In this document: positions 1 through 8,554 of the stretch, in pieces
Position numbering within the stretch: position 1 is the first letter of the stretch
How the letters are laid out: each line of letters opens with the position of its first letter
Assembly: GCA_900404475.1 (NCBI GenBank)
Contig: OUQQ01000510.1
Location: 1-14,992 of the forward strand
Source: Spongospora subterranea
Taxonomy: Eukaryota; Endomyxa; Phytomyxea; Plasmodiophorida; Plasmodiophoridae
Reading direction: 5' to 3'
DNA: 14,992 nt
Program-made: the position numbers and the translations under genes
Notes under the pieces: generated by a model
Seen by the model: only the letters and a program-made list of their open reading frames with translations
Told to the model about the DNA's origin: nothing
The model's database searches: none

Positions 1-6
1 CCTTAG

Positions 7-114
7 CGAGGTGAATTTGCCTTGACATTAGGTGTCGATGACCCTATTCTGGTCGTTGGTGATTTAATTTCAGGTTGTGTAGAACTCATAAGAGGTTGGG
101 TTGCCCAGAAATAA
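7..114 (+). CDS. Last exon of an unrecognised upstream gene (partial)
   Basis: The frame beginning at position 7 reads RGEFALTLGVDDPILVVGDL and continues ISGCVELIRGWVAQK to a TAA at 112-114. The in-frame triplet at 4-6 is TAG, which fits an intron acceptor (CCTTAG) just before the exon. The composition (alternating hydrophobic and acidic residues, no low complexity) looks coding, but I do not recognise the family. The gene starts outside the window. Its stop lies only 13 nt before the start codon proposed for the coatomer zeta gene, which is unusually tight for two separate transcripts. It could instead be a chance open frame in that gene's 5' region. Confidence 0.45.
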   Translation, partial: RGEFALTLGVDDPILVVGDLISGCVELIRGWVAQK

Positions 115-127
115 CAGTGGTCGGGTC

Positions 128-901
128 ATGACCTCAAACATTGTTGCTGTACGCACATTTTAGGGTGCTCGCAACCCGGACTCCATTCGAATGTACACAA
201 GGCATTAGTGGGCCGTGTACATTACCTCCTGCCCTTCAAGTCATATCCTTTTTTTTTTCTGTCGCGTTGTCAATGGTTCGTTCAGTTCACAATCGCGACC
301 AGAGCTAATCACATTTTTCCAGGTTCAAACGCTAGTAAAAGGAGTAGCCATACTCGATTCAGATGGGGCGCGGATTGGTGTCAAATATTTTGACCCAAAT
401 TTGTTGGCCCTTGACGCTCAGTTGGCACTTGAGAAATCATTGTTTATGAAGACAAACAAGACTGTTAACGCAAGAAAAGACAGTGGGTTGTCCGTTTCCT
501 GCTTCGCCTTGACTTTTTCAGATTTTTTTGTAGCGGAGGTGGTCATGTTTGACCAATACATTGCTGTCTTCCGGTTTTGCTCTGACGCGTCCATATTTGT
601 TGTTGCATCTTTGGAGGAAAACGAGATGATATTATCTCACGTATTGATGTGTATTGAGGAGAGTCTTGTGTCCCTGCTCAGAGCTCCGATTGATCGACCC
701 CTTTTGATTGACAACCTGGATCTCTTGCTACTTACAATCGATGAAGTGATCGATGATGGAATAGTTCTGGAGACCGATAGTCAGGTCGTTGTTGACGGAG
801 TCACAATGAAAGGTGCAGACAAAGACGCCCCAATTGCGGAACAATCCTTAGCCCAAGCATTCATGACGGCCAAAGAGACGTTCGCTAAGACTTTTCGATA
901 A
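128..901 (+). CDS. COPZ: Coatomer subunit zeta (COPI coat), three exons
   Basis: Zeta is a small longin-fold subunit of the heptameric COPI coat, which buds Golgi vesicles for retrieval to the ER; it pairs with gamma-COP. The proposed CDS is join(128..148, 323..482, 534..901), giving 182 residues, close to the usual length of about 177. Exon 1 encodes MTSNIVA, followed by donor GTACGC. Exon 2 carries the family start VKGVAILDSDGARIGVKYFD and the block FEKS/F.KT.KT (here LEKSLFMKTNKT). Exon 3 carries MFDQYIAVFRF, ENEMIL, NLDLLLLTIDEVIDDGIVLE and the C-terminal AEQSLAQAFMTAKE. Intron 1 is 174 nt and intron 2 only 51 nt (GTGGGT...TTTGTAG). Removing intron 2 gives NARKDTEVVMFD, which aligns without a gap to other zeta proteins. 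Intron 2 has no in-frame stop, so the gene also reads through as one frame. The very short first exon is the least certain part. Confidence 0.92.
483..533 (+). other. 51-nt stop-free intron of coatomer zeta
   Basis: The donor is GTGGGT and the acceptor is TTTTTTTGTAG, with a TTGACT branch-like site and a pyrimidine-rich 3' half. The length is a multiple of three and has no stop in the reading frame, so retention would insert 17 residues (beginning GLSVSCFALTF). The insert falls where homologues have no extra sequence, which is why it is called an intron. Confidence 0.8.
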
Positions 902-1022
902 GAGATTATATTCTCTTCGTAAAAAAATAATCGATATGTGTTGTGTCCGAGTAGAGCAAACCTGTTCCCATATTTTTTGGGTTGGCCTATGTATTAAAAG
1001 AGTTAAATACCATTTTATGATG

Positions 1023-4000
1023 TCATCCATTACCGCCGCGATTTATTCTATTCAAAATCTGCTGTGACTTGGCTTGTATTATCTGTGAGTGTGTTTGCCT
1101 TTGAAGCTGCTCCAGCAGTTTTTGGACTCGGTCTGGCCCGATCAGTGAGGGCGTTAGGTCGTACTCGCATATTGTCAAGAGAACTTCTATTGCTTCTTGC
1201 ACTGATTGATCACGTATATCCGTCAGACAAACAGCACAATCAGATAATAAAGTCTCGATCAGAAATGGGTATGATAAGAATTCCTCGACGTTGGCATTAT
1301 TTCCAGTTATGAGATTATCCAGAACCTGATAGATAACTCCTCTCACCTCTGATACAGAGAATGAGCCCGGTAGATCAGGGCCATCTTGGCGAGTGAGAAG
1401 CCAACTCAGACAGCTGTTCAATGCGCTGAAAATGCCATCACAACGAGCCCTTAGTTGGACTTGTTTTTGTCTGGAAACAGTCAGGTTTACCAGGGTGAAT
1501 AAAAGATACCTTAACTAAGGCGATCAGTGGATTGATGATGAGCAAATCAGTTTTTAAGCGCATTGACTTACCCGGTGAGGTCGCAATAGGATTCACATGA
1601 GAGGTAGGAGATGATGACGGTTACAATATCAGCAACAAGAGTTAGATCCATCTCGGGGCTCAGGTAAACAATGCCATTCAAAGCGGTTAAATAGGATTGT
1701 AATGGCTCAATCTGAAGATTTGAAGGTCCACCTCTAGCTTGTTGTAAAACTTGGATAATATGAAGGGTACCTGGTGCACCTGTTTGAACAATAGTGGAGA
1801 ATGCTCTTTTACTCACTTCATCATCATCTCTATCGGTAATACAAGTCAACAGTAATTCGATCCCGCCTATTTTCGCAAGATCTTCACCATTCCCTCGATG
1901 ACCACTCACAACATTGCTCAATGCGGTTGTGATGGCTGTGAATCCAACTTCATCTTCGTCTGGTATCATGGGAGTAGATATTGCATCAACCAATGCCCCA
2001 TGCATGATCTGGATACCGTTCAACTTGTTCACCAGTTCCTGCAGTACCCGGTTCTGATAGCTAAGATTAGCTAAACCCATCAGGGCAAACATTCCTAGAC
2101 GAGGGGTGGATTGAGCTGCGTCTTTACTGGTACAGATACGATCAAGAAGGCGACGAGCAATGGTTTCATTGGAGAAGTAAGACTGATTTGTTGGATGGTT
2201 CCAGGTTGCGTGAGAAATCAGTAAACACCCTAATGCAGCGATATCTAAGTCTGGATCCGATAACAATCCCCCCATTCGCACAACAATCTCTGACGATTGA
2301 CACAATACTTCCTGATTTGGCTCACATGTATCAACCGCATTGATCAACAAGTTCAGCACCTACTCAATTGCCATATTAGACCAGGATCGGCATGGTATAG
2401 ACAAAATACAGCAGAAAACATTACCGAGTGGATTATAATTGTAGTACCCTTTTGCCAAAGTGAGAAGGCTAGTTCAAATCCACCATGTTTCCTAAATTCT
2501 TCTTGTGATTGTCGGTCACGATAAACCAAGTTATTTAGAGTAAGCAGTAGCGCTTCGACGGTGGTCGTTAAATCGCCACAATCGCTGCACACTTGTATCG
2601 TTCCAATCAGAATAGCGACGCCGTTCTGATTGGATAAATAAAGTTGATTTGCAGGATTGTCAGTCAGGGCCAGACTGAGAACTCCAGCAGCCGCCTCTAC
2701 AATTTGTGAGGATATATCGTCATCACGACCAAACTGTCCAACCAGCTCCATGATATATCTCAGAATTCCGGATTGCAGCAATATCGTCCGCATATCAGCG
2801 CGTTGAGCATTAGCCACGCTGAGAATTTCTAGGGTAGTCACCCTTATAGCCTATAATGTGCATTATGAGGATCAAATGTGCTTGCGATGCGACAGTATTA
2901 GGACCTACAACGTTGTAATCGTGAAGACATTCAGCAAGGGCATCGAATCCCTCACGGTTCATAAATTGAGAGTATACAAAATCCGGGCAGGATAGGAAGA
3001 GTGAATAGATAGCGTTAAGAGAGGCAACCATGATTTGCTCATCAATATTTCCTAGACACTTAATGAGTATTTTCACTATGTCGGGGACGCTTGAAGCAAT
3101 TATTGCAGAATCTTCCTCGGTTCTACACAGCAAAAACTTCATTGAAACAATGACAAAATATAAAAAAATGAGAACTGACGAGAGAACATCAGAAATGTCA
3201 CAAAGACAAGAGCTGATTGTGTCTTCGTCCCCAGGATTTGACCAAATTTCCTGACAATCAGATTCGATTCTTGAGAATATATCAAATTGGCGAAGAATAT
3301 CGTTGGGAATCGAATCACGATCGATTTCGATTAAACCCAGGAGAACAGTTAGCTGAGCATTCACTTCTGACGTGACTTCATCTCGGAGAGAAGTTTTCGT
3401 CACGACCTCCAATATCGTGCAGATTGCATCATGACGGCTCGTTATTTCCTCCAAAGGGCAATGCACAGCGCACGCCACGATAGAGCACAGAGCAGTTGCA
3501 AATTTCTACACCTCACATTAAGCAGTTGAGACAGAATTACGGGGGTCAAATGAGGGGAAACCGTGAAATAGAATGGAAAAAACAGGGGAACTTGCAAATG
3601 ATGGTGACGGATGAACAATTTGAGTACAATTAGGTAAATGAAGCAACGTTGCCAGACAGTGCGGGACACATCAACTCAAATCAGCAATCGCAAATTCCAA
3701 CACGTGATAAGGAAGAGAAAATTGGTTTTACCTGAACGGGTAATAAGATAGATGATTCAATATGCCCTGTAAATTTGAGGAATCGACGGCATGCCTGAAT
3801 TAAAGCCTCAAATGTGGCAGATAATATAACGCCATGATTTAAAATAATGGCGATGTGGCCATCAAAATCATCACGGGTTATAATATTGGCTATGAGACAC
3901 GCCAGGTGAATATGAATATCACCGGGTATTGGGGACATCATGCTGTATAATTTCGATAGAGTCTCCGATACCTTTGCAAGAACCACCTCCGCTGCTGTCT

Positions 4001-4535
4001 CTGATAACCTATGGGAAACGTGCTTTAGTTGTTTAAGCACATTCATCGGCACATTGATCCACTAACAGCTCTAAAACCTTTACTGTATTTGTGATGATGG
4101 CTAATCCGGTCTTATCGCCACCTTGATAGCCTGTTACCCTCTCCATCATAACAGATATCATGATATCAATCCCAAAACGGAATCGTTTCACAAACAAGTA
4201 TATATTGTCTCGGGAAGAAACCATCAAGCTATACAACAAAGACAGGGCGTCGATCTGCGCCATGATAGACCCAGTCTGAATCACGTCGACAATACGCCCA
4301 AAGAAATCCGCGCTCTTGACAAGATGTGTGACCTGGTCACTATTCTCAAGACCCTCAATGCATATCCTCATCGTGGTGATCTGAGTTCCATGCTTTTGAT
4401 TGCCAATTGATTCAAGGTTTTCTGCCAACATTCTCGAATCAACGTCTCTAGTAATCTGGTGACCAAACCGGTACGGCCGTAATCGATCGGGCGAAGTTTG
4501 TCTTCAGACAGGGGCAACGTTTGGGATGGTGTAGG
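1023..4535 (-). CDS. Large armadillo/HEAT-like repeat protein, multi-exon
   Basis: Family function cannot be assigned; helical-repeat proteins of this kind are usually binding scaffolds. The well-supported part is complement exons ending at 4084, then 4022..3732, 3505..3180, 3122..2909, 2850..2425, 2359..1572 and 1425..1023. Introns are 61, 226, 57, 58, 65 and 146 nt, all with matching phase. From the methionine codon at 4431 this gives about 930 residues, ending in NRINRGGNG. The translation is almost wholly amphipathic helix pairs of about 40 residues with typical ARM phrasing, for example FALMGLANLSYQNRVLQELV, EALLLTLNNLVYRDRQSQEE and SLNAIYSLFLSCPDFVYSQF. There is no TPR, kinase or coiled-coil module. 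The 5' end is unclear. A good acceptor (TTTTTTCTGCTATAG) precedes 4535, opening a frame with LSEDKLRPIDYGRTGLVTRL, but moving from that frame to the one used at 4400-4084 needs a further small intron that I cannot place uniquely. The gene converges on coatomer zeta, 121 bp apart. Confidence 0.78.
3123..3179 (-). other. 57-nt stop-free intron in the ARM gene, hydrophobic if retained
   Basis: On the minus strand the donor is GTCAGT and the acceptor is TGCTGTGTAG, both falling after the second base of a codon. The 19 codons have no stop and would encode a strongly hydrophobic stretch (VLIFLYFVIVSMKFLLC). Splicing gives ISDVLSTEEDSAIIAS, which restores normal helical-repeat spacing. Without removal the protein would carry one transmembrane-like segment in an otherwise soluble repeat protein, so I read it as an intron. 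Confidence 0.65.
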
Positions 4536-4694
4536 CTATAGCAGAAAAAATATCGGCAGTAATGACAGCTGACTGACTCAAATAACATCTTAACGTTTGA
4601 TATAGCAGACTGACTATCATTATTCAATTGACACTTGACTACACCTTACATCATATCTAATTAAAAAACCAGATGATTATATCCACCGTTTCCA

Positions 4695-4820
4695 GATAAT
4701 ATCGACACGTTTGATCTTTCCATGATGTCAATCCGCTAACCAGATCATGATAATATCGACACGTTTGATCTTTCCATGATGTCAATCCGCTAACCAGATC
4801 ATGATAAGATTGACACATTT
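4695..4820. repeat. 54-bp tandem duplication plus a degenerate partial third copy
   Basis: Positions 4695-4748 and 4749-4802 are identical over all 54 bases. Positions 4803-4820 match the first 18 bases at 15 sites, and similarity then fades. The unit is 18 codons, so in the minus-strand frame it repeats a peptide (YHDLVSGLTSWKDQTCRY) without disturbing the frame. Perfect identity suggests a recent duplication or strong homogenisation. Each copy holds the GTTAGC that could act as the 5' splice site of the armadillo-gene exon above. Confidence 0.9.
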
Positions 4821-4978
4821 CATGGTTCCCACTGACGACAAGATGACAAGCGAGGTGTGAGATGTCCATTGTCTTGGTGTCAACCACTGCATGGGCAAAA
4901 CAACCACATGCCGTTCTGGCAGCAATAGCGAGTGCTGAGCCGGTCAAGCAGTTCAGATCTTCAAGCAGATATTTAAAT
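4741..4978 (-). CDS. Candidate upstream exon of the ARM gene
   Basis: An open minus-strand frame runs from about 4978 and reads FKYLLEDLNCLTGSALAIAA, then RTACGCFAHAVVDTKTMDIS, then HLACHLVVSGNHEMCQSYHDL. The pattern (small residues in the first helix, regular leucines) matches the helical repeats downstream. A GTTAGC donor follows HDL in phase 0. It occurs twice, at 4794 and at 4740, because of a 54-bp duplication. Joined to the acceptor before 4535, also phase 0, it gives ...YHDL-PTPSQTLPLSEDKLRP. The upstream boundary could be the acceptor at 4979-4980 or the one at 4959-4960. No start methionine is evident here, so a first exon must lie further upstream, or this is a fragment of a separate gene. 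Confidence 0.42.
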
Positions 4979-5069
4979 CTTTTTCAACATACGGTGATGA
5001 AATGCTGTGGAAGTTTCGGAGAATGAAAGCATAAAATGCAGCATTCTCGGAGCAACAAGAAAATCATAT

Positions 5070-5345
5070 TTAAAGCTTCACTAGATAGGCATTGCACTGA
5101 ATGATGGATTTTCTATGTGGGGTTTTGCTTTTGGGATCATGCTCCTGAGGAAACAATTTCAGTGATTCTGAATTGAAATTGACCCATCCCGGATGGGACA
5201 CCATTTGAGTATAGCCCGACCCCTGATCGGACATCGGGCCTGGCCCTATGACCCTACCACCCATCTGCACTGTTCGGTTATCGTCACTCTTCCATCCGAG
5301 TCTTACAACCAAGGGAAACTTCAGATACTCTGTTAGCGCCCACAT
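5070..5345 (-). other. 91-codon minus-strand open frame, possible first exon or chance ORF
   Basis: The frame starts MWALTEYLKFPLVV and has a GTAAGA donor-like site after codon 13. It continues with a Gly/Pro/Ser-rich stretch (GGRVIGPGPMSDQGSGYTQM) and ends in TAA near 5070. Its ATG is only 18 bp from the ATG of ALG3 on the opposite strand. It could supply the missing 5' end of the armadillo gene, either as a short first exon (MWALTEYLKFPLV) or in longer form. No family similarity is seen, and the remainder of 4979-5363 shows nothing else. Confidence 0.22.
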
Positions 5346-5363
5346 TCACCAGCATCGCCTCTC

Positions 5364-6746
5364 ATGCCACCTGTCGTCTGGGGAAAACCCTTAGTAGCTT
5401 GGGCTTGCACGCTGCTAATTTGCGATGCCATTGTTTGCATGTTTATAATTAATCGGATTGCATGTTAGTTCTTCTCAATGTTAACTTCTACTGCAAAATT
5501 TATTGTAGATTCTAGATACAGAGATCGATTGGAAGGCCTACATGGAACAAGTACAGCAGTTTATTGGCGGCGAAAGGGATTACATGTCAATTCGTGGAGG
5601 GACTGGACCTTTAGTATATCCAGCCGGGTTAGATTTTTTTTTAGCCGCTCTCCACCTGCAGTTCAACCTGGACGTTTAGGTTTTTGTACATTTTCGCCTG
5701 GCTAAGGCAGGTGACCTACGATGGAACGGATATTAGAGCAGCCCAGACCATTTTTGCAGCTATCTATTTGGCGACACAGGGGCTGTTATTTATTATCCTT
5801 GGGAACGCATCGCTGAAAAACGGTCATCATTCCCGACAACGAATCGCGATTATGTTCGTACTCATGTGCTTGTCTCGACGTCTCCATTCACTTTACGTGT
5901 TGCGATTGTTCAACGATTGCGTTGCAATGCTTCTCTTTCACTTCAGTTTATTCTTTTTCGTGAATTCCAATCGATACAGTTTGGGTTGTATTCTATATTC
6001 TCTGGCTGTTTCCGTTAAGATGAATATTCTTCTTTTCGCCCCGGGACTATTAGTTGTGCTCCTTCATCGTTTTCCAGGTCTGAAAACCGTCCCTTATCTG
6101 GCTATTTGCGCGTCTGTCCAAATCTTACTTGGTCTCCCGTTTTTGTTAGCTCACCCCCTTTCATATCTTAAAAAAGCCTTCGAACTGGATAGGGAATTCT
6201 TCTACATTTGGACTGTCAACTTCCGCTTTTTGAACGAATCTACTTTTGTCAGTAAATATCTTGCTTTCGGTCTATTAGGGATGCATCTCATCTGCCTATA
6301 CCTTTTCGCTCGCCAAAACTGGATGAATAAAACGGGATTCATGTCGTTGCTCACTGCTAAGCACAGGATTCATCTGGACCCTAGTCACATTCTGGATATT
6401 TTATTTGTGTCCAATTTTATCGGAATAACATTTTCAAGAACGATCCATTATCAGTGAGAATGTCATCTCCTCGCGTTTTTGCTCAAAATTTGACACTGAC
6501 ACTATTAGGTTCTATACCTGGTATGGCCATCATCTGGCATGGCTATTGCTTCGGACACAGTTGCCTTTATACGTTCAAATTACACTCTGGACAACGATTG
6601 AGCTTGTGTACAACGTGTATCCTCCTCGAGCATCGGCGAGTATCGTCCTTCAGCTCGCCCATATCGTCCTGCTTTTAGCATTGTATACACTCCCTGATAA
6701 GTCGAGGCGAGTAATCACCGATGCAGATAAGTCTAAGCCCAATTAA
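5364..6746 (+). CDS. ALG3: Dol-P-Man:Man5GlcNAc2-PP-Dol alpha-1,3-mannosyltransferase
   Basis: ALG3 (glycosyltransferase family 58) adds the first lumenal mannose, from dolichol-phosphate-mannose, to the Man5GlcNAc2-PP-dolichol precursor of N-glycans in the ER membrane. The CDS is join(5364..5463, 5516..5627, 5680..6453, 6509..6746), giving 407 residues, near the usual 430-460. Introns are 52, 52 and 55 nt with donors GTTAGT, GTTAGA and GTGAGA. Family signatures are continuous across the joins: [12 protein letters not shown] (about 32-43), [15 protein letters not shown] (about 61-76), [23 protein letters not shown] (RLFND at 146-150), [32 protein letters not shown]-like [28 protein letters not shown] and the C-terminal ELVYNVYPP. 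The acidic EIDW in the first lumenal loop is present. About ten hydrophobic segments are expected. The start is the first in-frame ATG before the N-terminal membrane segment. The family's common RLFNDP reads RLFNDC here. Confidence 0.96.
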
Positions 6747-6762
6747 TTTTATCATTGATTTT

Positions 6763-6981
6763 ATTGATCATTGTCAAGATACCGTTGACAGGTCAAGAAA
6801 TAAATAACAATATCGACCAATTGACAACAGGAAATTGTGAACCAGAATAAGAACGATGTTTGAAATCGCAGCAACATAAAAAAGTTGTTAGAATTTCCAA
6901 GACTGAATCCTGTTCTGCATTAACAAACGTATGTAGTAACACAGTCCTGCAGAAGTAAGCTATGGGTTGACAATGATCAAT
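6763..6981. repeat. 15-bp perfect inverted repeat enclosing 189 bp
   Basis: ATTGATCATTGTCAA at 6763-6777 is the exact reverse complement of TTGACAATGATCAAT at 6967-6981. The match stops sharply on both sides. The enclosed 189 bp has no coding frame and no further obvious symmetry. The arrangement resembles a small non-autonomous element with terminal inverted repeats, but no target-site duplication is evident. A chance match cannot be excluded. Confidence 0.55.
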
Positions 6982-7070
6982 CACGATTGTACCTGGTTAA
7001 CATGTGCGATATGTGTCATGACTCATGAAATAACTTGTCGAATGCTCAACGTTCTGCTGTCTTGCACTAT

Positions 7071-7091
7071 CTGTTGCATGTTGTGCAACAG
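7071..7091. repeat. Perfect 8-bp stem hairpin
   Basis: CTGTTGCA (7071-7078) and TGCAACAG (7084-7091) are exact reverse complements separated by five bases (TGTTG). There is no U-tract after it, and the genome is eukaryotic, so it is not called a terminator. Function is unknown. Confidence 0.6.
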
Positions 7092-7546
7092 GAATACAAC
7101 ATCAAGAACTAATGACTGCACCTCGAAGTTGGAAATGATCTCAAGGGACCGGTTTGGCAATAGGGTCACAACAACCGTTTTTTATACCAGCCAACCAGAT
7201 AACTGAAGTTACAGCTTTACACAACCACTTTCAAAACAGAAAACGAGGCGACAGGTAAGACTCAAAAACACTCAGCTGGTGGTTATGATTCGACTTGACC
7301 TGACACAATGGCGGTCTTTATTTTTCTGAACCTTATCGATTTGGGGTTTCAGTGAGGCGGGCGATTTCAACCCCACACATTCAGTGCTCAAATGTTCTTA
7401 GTTGTATTTATGAACTTATAACCAGGGACTCCGAAATTACAGATTCGAAAACGACAGGCTTGAACGCAATATCAATCGGCTTTATTTGGAATGGACGGGG
7501 AGATATTCAACAATACGTCTGAGCATTTTGAGAAGACATCGCAACC

Positions 7547-7636
7547 ATGAAGCTCAACCTAATTTTTGGGTTCAAAAAGGAATATCAGAAGGTTGCAGAA
7601 CATGCAACGAAAGCGAGCATTACTCACTCGGAGCAG
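7547..7636 (+). CDS. Possible orphan first exon
   Basis: An ATG at 7547 opens 30 codons, MKLNLIFGFKKEYQKVAEHA then TKASITHSEQ, ending exactly at a donor-like CAG|GTAACA in phase 0. The codon mix and the Lys/Glu-rich helix look coding. A downstream partner is not certain. A phase-0 join to GGATCACCTGG near 7959 (after AAAAG) would connect it to the candidate exon ending at 7992, but that acceptor lacks a pyrimidine tract. Product unknown. Confidence 0.25.
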
Positions 7637-7899
7637 GTAACAAGATCCGGACGCCTTTGATCAACAGAATTGTTGCATGAATAAAACGGCTGTTCATAAC
7701 GTTTTCTGACATCACTAATTCTGTTCGCCGAGTGCGTCGATTACATATCCTGTACGGTTTCTGACAGTCTACCGGATCACCACTCATTCTGTACTCATAT
7801 AAGTGGATTTTTAATTTGACCTTTAATCATTAAGTGAGGGCAGCTTGCCAATTTCGAGCCCGTCAAGTACAACTCAGTTGGATAATTGCAGAGATAAGA

Positions 7900-8275
7900 T
7901 GTTATAAACCACATTGATGTAAGCGCTCAATACGGAAATTCTCGGAAAAGTGAAAAGGGATCACCTGGTTTAACTTGGCGAAGGCGTGCGATGTAAGATA
8001 TCGGTTTGGTTGTGGGAAGGGGCGCTGCATTGTGAGGTTAATGCCATGCCTCGTCTCCCTACCGGCACTAAATCGGTTTGTTTACTTGCAGATTCAATGG
8101 ACACGTCATGTATTACAATGCACCATCAGATCGTATAAATCTGTACGATTATGAACATGTCGGTTCTATACCTGGGGACAATGCCAATATTCCAGACGCC
8201 GACTTGATGAACGTGTCCGTGAACTTCACAAATGTGTCTCGCGAAGAAACCAGCTACTGTAGTTTATTGAGACAT
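7900..8275 (+). CDS. Candidate exons of an unknown gene or of a HYOU1 N-terminal extension
   Basis: Two open blocks fit together. The first runs to 7992 and reads DVSAQYGNSRKSEKGSPGLT then WRRRA; its 5' limit is unclear. The second is 8092..8275 and reads IFNGHVMYYNAPSDRINLYD, then YEHVGSIPGDNANIPDADLM, then NVSVNFTNVSREETSYCSLL and RH. The junction uses a good donor (GTAAGA at 7993) and a good acceptor (TTTACTTGCAG) and leaves phase 2 on both sides, with a 99-nt intron. A further phase-0 intron (GTACTT at 8276 to ACACAG at 8377, 102 nt) would join it in frame to an open stretch running straight into the HYOU1 start. No family is recognised. The alternative is non-coding 5' sequence of HYOU1. 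Confidence 0.35.
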
Positions 8276-8377
8276 GTACTTTTTCGACATATCAATGAGT
8301 TCTCGAAATTCGGGAGGAGACAGAAGGCACATTAAATTGAAATCACACATTAAAACAAGGATCGGCCATGTACACAG

Positions 8378-8554
8378 TATAAATTGCCATCTGTGGGGCA
8401 AGCGGCAGTTGAAAGAGGTAACGGGATACAGCCAAGCAGCAGTAACGCCACGTCAGCACCGGGACCGGGTAGCCGCGATATCCGTGACGAAGTCCGTCCA
8501 GGGTCTCCATCGACTCATCCGCTCAGACAACAGAAGAGACATCGATTGGGAGAA
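8378..8554 (+). other. In-frame open stretch directly upstream of the HYOU1 start
   Basis: The HYOU1 frame stays open upstream of its ATG back to 8354, just after an in-frame TAA. From the ACACAG acceptor at 8377 it reads YKLPSVGQAAVERGNGIQPS, then SSNATSAPGPGSRDIRDEVR, then PGSPSTHPLRQQKRHRLGE, and then the MMQWG signal sequence. It contains no ATG, so it is translated only if an upstream exon is spliced to it. The residues are Ser/Pro/Arg-rich and disorder-like. It may simply be 5' untranslated sequence. Confidence 0.4.

Larger units (their letters stand above)
6747..7546. other. 800-bp stretch without a recognisable gene
   Basis: This region follows the ALG3 stop. An AATAAA at 6799-6804 could serve ALG3 polyadenylation. 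The 79-codon open frame at 6967-7206 (+) is Cys/Thr-rich and resembles no family I know, and a 63-codon minus-strand frame at 6793-6984 is no better. TTGACA/TGTCAA occurs repeatedly between 6770 and 6975. I see no tRNA cloverleaf, no transposase remnant and no long coding frame. Confidence 0.6.

Noticed and set aside
2297..2524. 75-codon plus-strand frame
   Set aside because: Antisense shadow of armadillo-gene exons 2850-2425 and 2359-1572 and the intron between them.
4123..4410. 95-codon plus-strand frame opposite the armadillo gene
   Set aside because: It is the antisense shadow of well-supported minus-strand coding sequence.
5181..5197. Palindrome CCCATCC-C-GGATGGG
   Set aside because: A 7-bp stem with a one-base loop is common by chance and cannot form a stable hairpin as spaced; no protein site is recognised.
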